In this document: in pieces, positions 59,712-64,000 of the stretch
Numbering within the stretch: the stretch's first letter is position 1
How the letters are laid out: each line of letters begins with the position of its first letter
DNA from: JAVVEH01 sp032251435
GTDB lineage: Bacteria > Verrucomicrobiota > Lentisphaeria > Oligosphaerales > MVZH01
Length of the DNA: 64,000 nt
Direction: 5' to 3'
Assembly: GCA_032251435.1 (NCBI GenBank)
Contig: JAVVEH010000009.1
Span: 1 to 64,000, forward strand
Translations under genes and position numbers: made by a program
The notes under the pieces: model-generated
Told to the model about the DNA's origin: nothing
Seen by the model: the letters and a program-made list of their open reading frames with translations, nothing else
Databases searched by the model: none

Positions 59712-62429
59712 ATGTCAAAAAAAGAAACCATATCATTTGACGGGTTCCGCAAACGTAACGGCATGGTGGTGCCCTTCCGGCTGGAAAAGATACATACCGC
59801 CATCGCCCGGGCCGCGGAGGTTGTCGCCCGGCGCGACGGGCAGGATCCGGACAGGGATCTGCCGGAACAGGTCAGCGAGAAGGTGTTGCAGAACCTGAGC
59901 AACCCTCTGAGTGAGTATTATGTGCATATTGACGGCGACGGCAAGCGGATTCCCGCCATCGAGGACGTTCAGGATTTGGTTGAAATTGTCTTGTCTGAAA
60001 GCGGTCATGCCGACGTTGTCGCTTGTTACAAGCGCTATCGGAAGCAACGTGAGGTTTCCCGGCGCAAAATTTCCGTCCGTGACGCGGGTGAAAACGGAAA
60101 CGCGGACGTGACCGACGCCAGTCTCCTGCTCGTTCACTCCATCGAGCGGAATGAGACCTCCACGTGGGATCGCAAGCGCATTACCAAACAGCTTCAGGCC
60201 AACACCACTCTTTCCGACGAGGAAGCCATCAGCATCGCCAAGGCGGTTGAGAATCAGGTCATCAACGGGAAGTTGAAGACGGTGAACACCACGTTGATTC
60301 GGGAGATGGTCAACAATGAACTCGCCGAGCGTGGTTTGTCCGAGCAATTGCGTGACCTGTCCCTTTACCGTGTGCCCCGCGATTTCATCGAACGGCTGAT
60401 GTTCACCAAGTCCACTGAGAACAGCAATATTGTGAACAACAACCCCGAGGCCGTGAATCTGGGGTTGGCCGAACTCATCCTCAAACAGTGGGGATTGGAC
60501 ACGATCTTCTCTCAAGATGTAAAACGCGCTCACGAGACCGGCGCCATCCACTTGCATGACCTGGGCTATCCCCATCGGGTCTATTGCTCCTCCCACTCCG
60601 TGGAATATGTGAAAAAATACGGGTTGAAAGATTTGGCGAATCTGAATACTGAATCCAAACCTGCCCGGAGCGCTTCTGTCCTCACCGGGCATCTCAACAC
60701 GTTCCTGGCCAGTATGCAGGCCAACTACGCCGGCGCCCTCGGTATCGCCTACATCAATATCTTATACGCTCCCTTGCTGGAAGGGACGGATGCCAAGGCC
60801 ATGAAACAGGTCGCCCAGGAGTTGATTTTCAACGGCAGTCAAAACGCCTTCTCCCGCGGGGGGCAGACCCTGTTTTTGGATTTCAATATTCACACGGGTG
60901 TGCCCAGTTATTTGAAAACCGTTCCCGCCATCGGCCCGGGCGGTCAGTACATGTTGCGTCTCGCCGACGGCGCGAAAGTCGGTCTCACGGAGTCGTTACG
61001 GGATGATACCGACGCCAACGGCAACGCGTTGATGAATTTGTATCACACGGACGCTGACGGCCGGGAACGACTGGTTTTGCGGGAGCTGTATGACGACACG
61101 CGCGGCATGCACTATGACACCGCTGTGGAAGCCGAGTTGGCTGAGCGCGGGGAAGCGATTGTGGTTTACGGTGATTACGAAAAAGAGGCCCGTGATTTCA
61201 CCAGCGCCCTGCTGGAAGTCTTTGGCGAGGGAGACCGCAACGGCCGGATCTTTGAATTTCCGAAATGTGATTTTCATATTTGTGACGAAACCTTTACCGA
61301 TCCGGAGCAGTACAAAATTTTCATGCAGGCTTGCGAACTGGCCAGCAAGAACGGCTCCACGTATTTTATTTTTGACCGGGATGAAGTCACGCTGTCCGCC
61401 TGTTGCCGGTTGCGGACGACGATCACCGACAACCGGATGCTTAAACATCCTGAAAGCATGCGGTTTTGCGGTTTTCAGAATGTCACCATCAATATCCCGC
61501 AGGCCGCCTACCGCGCCGCCCGCGCCGGCCGGAAAAATCTGGAGGGTCTCTACGAGGAAATTGATAAAACCATGGACTTGGCTGTCCAGGCCCATCTCGA
61601 AAAACAGCGGAAAATCGATGTCATGCTCAGCGAGCCGGGACGACCGCTTTATCAGATTGGCCATACCGCCTGTGACGGACGTCCCTACGTCGAACTGGAC
61701 AAATGCACGTACATCCTCGGCTTGATCGGTGTCAACGACACGGTGAAATTCTTGACCGGCGAGGAGTTGCACGAGTCTGAAGCGGCCATGAATCTGGCGC
61801 TTAAAATCACCAGCCACATGTTTTTGAGAGCGAAAAAACTCACGGAGAAACATGGGATCAAACTGACCTTGGAAGAATCCCCGGCCGAGAGCGCCGCCCG
61901 GCGTCTGGCGAAAACCGACTTGCGCTTCTTCAGGGACGAGGCCGCCGACATTGTCAAGGGCGACAATGAGGACGTGGTCTACTACACCAACTCTGTCCAC
62001 TTGTCCGCCGACGCGCCGGTCACCCTGGTGGAGCGAATCCGCCAGCAGGCCAAATTCCATAGTTTGATTGAATCCGGGGCCATCACGCACGCCTTTGTCG
62101 GCGAGGAACGGCCCTGTCCCGAATCCATCGCCGAACTGGCGACGGAGACCTTTTTCCGTACGCAGACGGCGCAGCTGACCATTTCTCCCGAGTTCACCTA
62201 CTGCAACAGTTGCCAACACAATGACCGTGGACTGGTCGAGTCCTGCACCGCCTGCGGATCCGATGATGTCGTCGGTGAAACCCGTGTGGTCGGCTATTTC
62301 AGCAAGGTGCAGAACTGGAATAAATCCAAGCGCTACGGGGAGCTGGTCGCCCGGCAACGGGGCCGTTACGCCGTGGAAACCGCGGACGGCGCCACGCAGT
62401 TGGACGAAGCTGAGATCGTCACCGCTTAA
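59712..62429 (+). CDS. nrdD: Anaerobic (class III) ribonucleoside-triphosphate reductase
   Basis: A 905-residue glycyl-radical enzyme reducing ribonucleotides to deoxyribonucleotides without oxygen. The N-terminus has an ATP-cone (FRKRNGMVVPFRLEKIHTAI) and a second cone-like region (KRITKQLQANTTLSDEEAIS). The barrel carries HLHDLGYPHRVYC and SACCRLR with Cys564/565 as candidate thiyl radical site. The C-terminus has a zinc ribbon (CNSCQ...CTACG) and the radical loop RVVGYF with Gly861. GAGGG lies seven bases before ATG. No nrdG activase gene is within the window, which is unusual since nrdD and nrdG are commonly adjacent. A CxxC redoxin gene 102 bp downstream may supply electrons. Upstream boxes suggest NrdR control. 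Confidence 0.95.
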   Translation: MSKKETISFDGFRKRNGMVVPFRLEKIHTAIARAAEVVARRDGQDPDRDLPEQVSEKVLQNLSNPLSEYYVHIDGDGKRIPAIEDVQDLVEIVLSESGHADVVACYKRYRKQREVSRRKISVRDAGENGNADVTDASLLLVHSIERNETSTWDRKRITKQLQANTTLSDEEAISIAKAVENQVINGKLKTVNTTLIREMVNNELAERGLSEQLRDLSLYRVPRDFIERLMFTKSTENSNIVNNNPEAVNLGLAELILKQWGLDTIFSQDVKRAHETGAIHLHDLGYPHRVYCSSHSVEYVKKYGLKDLANLNTESKPARSASVLTGHLNTFLASMQANYAGALGIAYINILYAPLLEGTDAKAMKQVAQELIFNGSQNAFSRGGQTLFLDFNIHTGVPSYLKTVPAIGPGGQYMLRLADGAKVGLTESLRDDTDANGNALMNLYHTDADGRERLVLRELYDDTRGMHYDTAVEAELAERGEAIVVYGDYEKEARDFTSALLEVFGEGDRNGRIFEFPKCDFHICDETFTDPEQYKIFMQACELASKNGSTYFIFDRDEVTLSACCRLRTTITDNRMLKHPESMRFCGFQNVTINIPQAAYRAARAGRKNLEGLYEEIDKTMDLAVQAHLEKQRKIDVMLSEPGRPLYQIGHTACDGRPYVELDKCTYILGLIGVNDTVKFLTGEELHESEAAMNLALKITSHMFLRAKKLTEKHGIKLTLEESPAESAARRLAKTDLRFFRDEAADIVKGDNEDVVYYTNSVHLSADAPVTLVERIRQQAKFHSLIESGAITHAFVGEERPCPESIAELATETFFRTQTAQLTISPEFTYCNSCQHNDRGLVESCTACGSDDVVGETRVVGYFSKVQNWNKSKRYGELVARQRGRYAVETADGATQLDEAEIVTA

Positions 62430-62531
62430 TGTCAGGACACACTGTGGCGTTTAATGGGAAAACACCATCGGAGACACCACACAATCAAAGATCAGAAACG
62501 TGTGACGTTTTTTACCAGGAGATAAAGACTA

Positions 62532-62930
62532 ATGAGTGAATACATCATCAAAGTTTTTGGCAAAGAAGGATGTGACAAGTGCAAGGTTCTAAACCGTCGG
62601 CTTGATGATCTCCTTCAAAAAGATGAATGGAGTGATTTCAGCAAGCAGTACTGCGATGTGGGGACTGAAGACGGTTTGGTCGAGTTCTGCAATGTGGAAT
62701 GTATCAACCCTCAGCGGATTCCCGCCATGGTGGTCGCCAAAAAGGACGCGTCCGGCGCGGTCCGCTTGGTGGAAAACCCGGCGAAAGGGGAAAAGGATCC
62801 CGTATGCGGAAGCAGCAAACTGCACACCTTCCTGGGCTTGCAGACTGACTACACCAGCGGGGGAGGGGTGCTGACTCCGAAGATGTTGAAACGGGTGCTG
62901 TCTGAATCCCGGCAAGCCGACTCGGCATAA
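62532..62930 (+). CDS. Glutaredoxin/thioredoxin-like protein
   Basis: A 132-residue protein with a thioredoxin-like start and redox motif, IIKVFGKEGCDKCKVLNRRL (C14 and C17), a cis-Pro region PQRIPAMVV, and an added C-terminal tail with further Cys residues (C68 and C73 in EFCNVECI, and VCGSS). It is longer than NrdH or glutaredoxin (about 75-90). Position right after nrdD suggests it reduces NrdD in the thioredoxin/NrdH-dependent subtype, instead of formate. That link is inference from gene order. Confidence 0.65.
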   Translation: MSEYIIKVFGKEGCDKCKVLNRRLDDLLQKDEWSDFSKQYCDVGTEDGLVEFCNVECINPQRIPAMVVAKKDASGAVRLVENPAKGEKDPVCGSSKLHTFLGLQTDYTSGGGVLTPKMLKRVLSESRQADSA

Positions 62931-62962
62931 AAGCTTTAACAGTCAAACCGGAGAACAGCGGT

Positions 62963-63367
62963 ATGATCAAACAACTCGCCCATGTCTGTATTCATTCATT
63001 GGATCTGGAGAAAACGAAGGATTTCTATCTTGGAGCTCTGGGCTTGGAACTGGGGTTCGATTTTGAGCGGGAGGGCAAACTGTTCGGGTTTTACATTAAA
63101 CTGGGTCATAACACGTTTATTGAGGTGTTTCAAGGTGAGCCGGGCGAGGGTGGCGTCATCCGGCATGTGGCGATTGAAGTGGAGGATCTGGATGGCTTGA
63201 TTGAGCGCGTCCGCTCATACGGATATGAAGTGGGTGACAAAAAGACCGGGGCCGACAACTCGTGGCAGGCGTGGGTGACCGATCCCAATGGTGTCCGGAT
63301 TGAGTTCCACGAATACACGGCCGAAAGCCGCCAGCTGACTGGCGGCACATGCGTGGTCACATGGTGA
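62963..63367 (+). CDS. Glyoxalase/VOC-fold protein
   Basis: A 134-residue vicinal-oxygen-chelate protein. It has a single betaalphabetabetabeta pair: IKQLAHVCIHSLDLEKTKDF, GVIRHVAIEVEDLDGLIERV and DPNGVRIEFHEYT. Expected metal ligands are His8 (LAHVCI), Glu at FIEVFQ, His in IRHVAI and Glu in IEFHEY. It resembles lactoylglutathione lyase-like or methylmalonyl-CoA-epimerase-like proteins; substrate cannot be decided. GGAG lies nine or so bases upstream. It may be co-transcribed with the redoxin gene (32 bp gap). Confidence 0.8.
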   Translation: MIKQLAHVCIHSLDLEKTKDFYLGALGLELGFDFEREGKLFGFYIKLGHNTFIEVFQGEPGEGGVIRHVAIEVEDLDGLIERVRSYGYEVGDKKTGADNSWQAWVTDPNGVRIEFHEYTAESRQLTGGTCVVTW

Positions 63368-63413
63368 ACAACGCCACTTCAACCAAAAAAACTCAGGACA
63401 ACCAATCTGGCGG

Positions 63414-63459
63414 AACTGCAGAATAAGCAGTTGAAAGGAGAACCCCGCTTGACTATAAT
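63414..63459 (+). promoter_or_regulatory. Strong promoter with overlapping inverted repeat
   Basis: TTGAAA (63431-63436), 17 bases, then TATAAT (63454-63459). AACTGC (63414-63419) and GCAGTT (63427-63432) form a perfect inverted repeat that overlaps the -35, so it could be an operator. It should drive the gene at 63664; the 200 bp between contain short broken frames (a peptide with VRQTLHENGAFKKTNRLIL between stops at 63517 and 63589) that may be a gene remnant. Confidence 0.55.
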
Positions 63460-63663
63460 ATTACCCGACTAAGAATCACTGGTGAGGATCACTTACGAAA
63501 TTCTTATGGAACTGGATGAAGGGTGGCTCTCGTCAGACAAACGCTGCATGAAAATGGAGCATTTAAAAAAACGAATCGCCTTATTTTATAGAAAAGAGGG
63601 AGTGTTACCTTTTTCTATGGGTTTTGGGCCTTCATCATCATTATCCTTAAACAAGAGGTTAAA

Positions 63664-64000
63664 ATGGGACTTAGGCGAAAACTTTCGCGTCTGCCATGGA
63701 TTAAACAACTTAAAAATCGCTGGATGGCTTCACGTTATGGACGCGATTTTAAGGATATCCAGTGGCTGATGAATGAATGCAATGGTGAGCGCAGTGATTT
63801 TTCGTTGCCTGTACGTTCCACGTCACGCCAGCAGATACATCTGGATCGCTATAAACTGGCGTGTCAATACGCGTCAGGGAAGTGTGTCGCGGATATTGCC
63901 TGTGGGACGGGTTATGGAAGCAGTATGCTGGGACAAGTCGGCAAGGCGTTGACCGTTAAAGGCGTTGATATTGATCCCCGGTGCACAGAATACGCGACAA
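63664..64000 (+). CDS. SAM-dependent methyltransferase, N-terminal part (cut by window end)
   Basis: The first 112 codons of a class I methyltransferase. After a basic start (MGLRRKLSRLPWIKQLKN) it reads QQIHLDRYKLACQYASGKCV, then motif I ADIACGTGYGSSMLG, which binds SAM, and motif II-like VKGVDIDP, with Asp for the ribose. GAGG stands six or so bases before ATG. Substrate is unknown; similar proteins often sit in glycan or surface-polysaccharide clusters. The gene runs off the right edge. Confidence 0.75.
   Translation, partial: MGLRRKLSRLPWIKQLKNRWMASRYGRDFKDIQWLMNECNGERSDFSLPVRSTSRQQIHLDRYKLACQYASGKCVADIACGTGYGSSMLGQVGKALTVKGVDIDPRCTEYAT

Noticed and set aside
63482..63769. 95-codon frame before and into the methyltransferase gene
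   Set aside because: It overlaps the methyltransferase start in another frame, starts at GTG without a clear site and shows no family pattern.
1..64000. tRNA, rRNA and CRISPR arrays
   Set aside because: No T-loop consensus within a cloverleaf, no rRNA-like stretch and no regularly spaced repeats were seen on reading; a tRNAscan-SE and CRISPR search would settle it.

Overview
The window reads as a piece of the chromosome of an anaerobic, Gram-negative bacterium of the PVC superphylum, most likely Kiritimatiellota or Lentisphaerota. This is inferred from gene content: class III (glycyl-radical) ribonucleotide reductase with a small 2[4Fe-4S] ferredoxin nearby, acetate kinase plus phosphotransacetylase, a biotin-dependent Na+-pumping decarboxylase (oadGAB), several outer-membrane type lipoproteins, UroD-like methyltransferase-fold proteins, secreted parallel beta-helix proteins, PDZ/HEAT proteins of the DUF6288 kind and a very large alpha-2-macroglobulin. 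No rRNA, tRNA or CRISPR array was seen.

Layout. 0-15 kb is a catabolic cluster on the plus strand: the end of an FAD-dependent oxidoreductase (damaged at the window edge), a remnant of a beta-helix gene, a DUF4143-type ATPase, four consecutive secreted right-handed beta-helix proteins, a UroD-like protein, a rare fusion of a sugar-isomerase-type TIM barrel with a Gfo/Idh/MocA dehydrogenase, and a DUF255/YyaL-type thioredoxin-domain protein. Together they look like extracellular attack on a complex glycan followed by intracellular sugar oxidation or isomerisation.

15.5-25.5 kb is the accessory region. It starts with a two-gene unit: a HEPN(Swt1-like)-SNF2-type helicase, interrupted by one in-frame TAG, overlapping by 11 bp a sacsin/Hsp90-like (GHKL) ATPase. 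This pair is the best candidate for an undescribed or poorly described defence system. It is followed by decayed mobile DNA (a BRO-type antirepressor fragment, an IS200-like transposase fragment, inverted repeats), a small membrane protein, a HigBA-like toxin-antitoxin pair and an RHH/PIN toxin-antitoxin pair, both with readable promoter-operator regions. A 111-bp degenerate second copy of the 3' end of the GHKL gene lies about 3 kb downstream, so the island has been rearranged by duplication.

25.8-42 kb: a chromate transporter, two large DUF6288/PDZ/HEAT proteins around a second UroD-like gene, then the 2086-residue alpha-2-macroglobulin and a HEAT lipoprotein. 42-64 kb is mostly core metabolism: oadB-oadA-oadG (minus strand, clear terminator), queA (frameshifted) with an HI0933-type flavoprotein, ackA-pta, two lipoproteins of the COG3014/LpoB type, a CPA2 antiporter with an EIIA-type regulator, a SurA/PpiC-type isomerase, a eukaryotic-type hisA, truA, a ferredoxin, then nrdD preceded by two NrdR-like boxes and a 200-nt leader and followed by a CxxC redoxin, a glyoxalase-fold protein and the start of a SAM methyltransferase at the right edge. 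All comparisons with families were made from memory and by eye.
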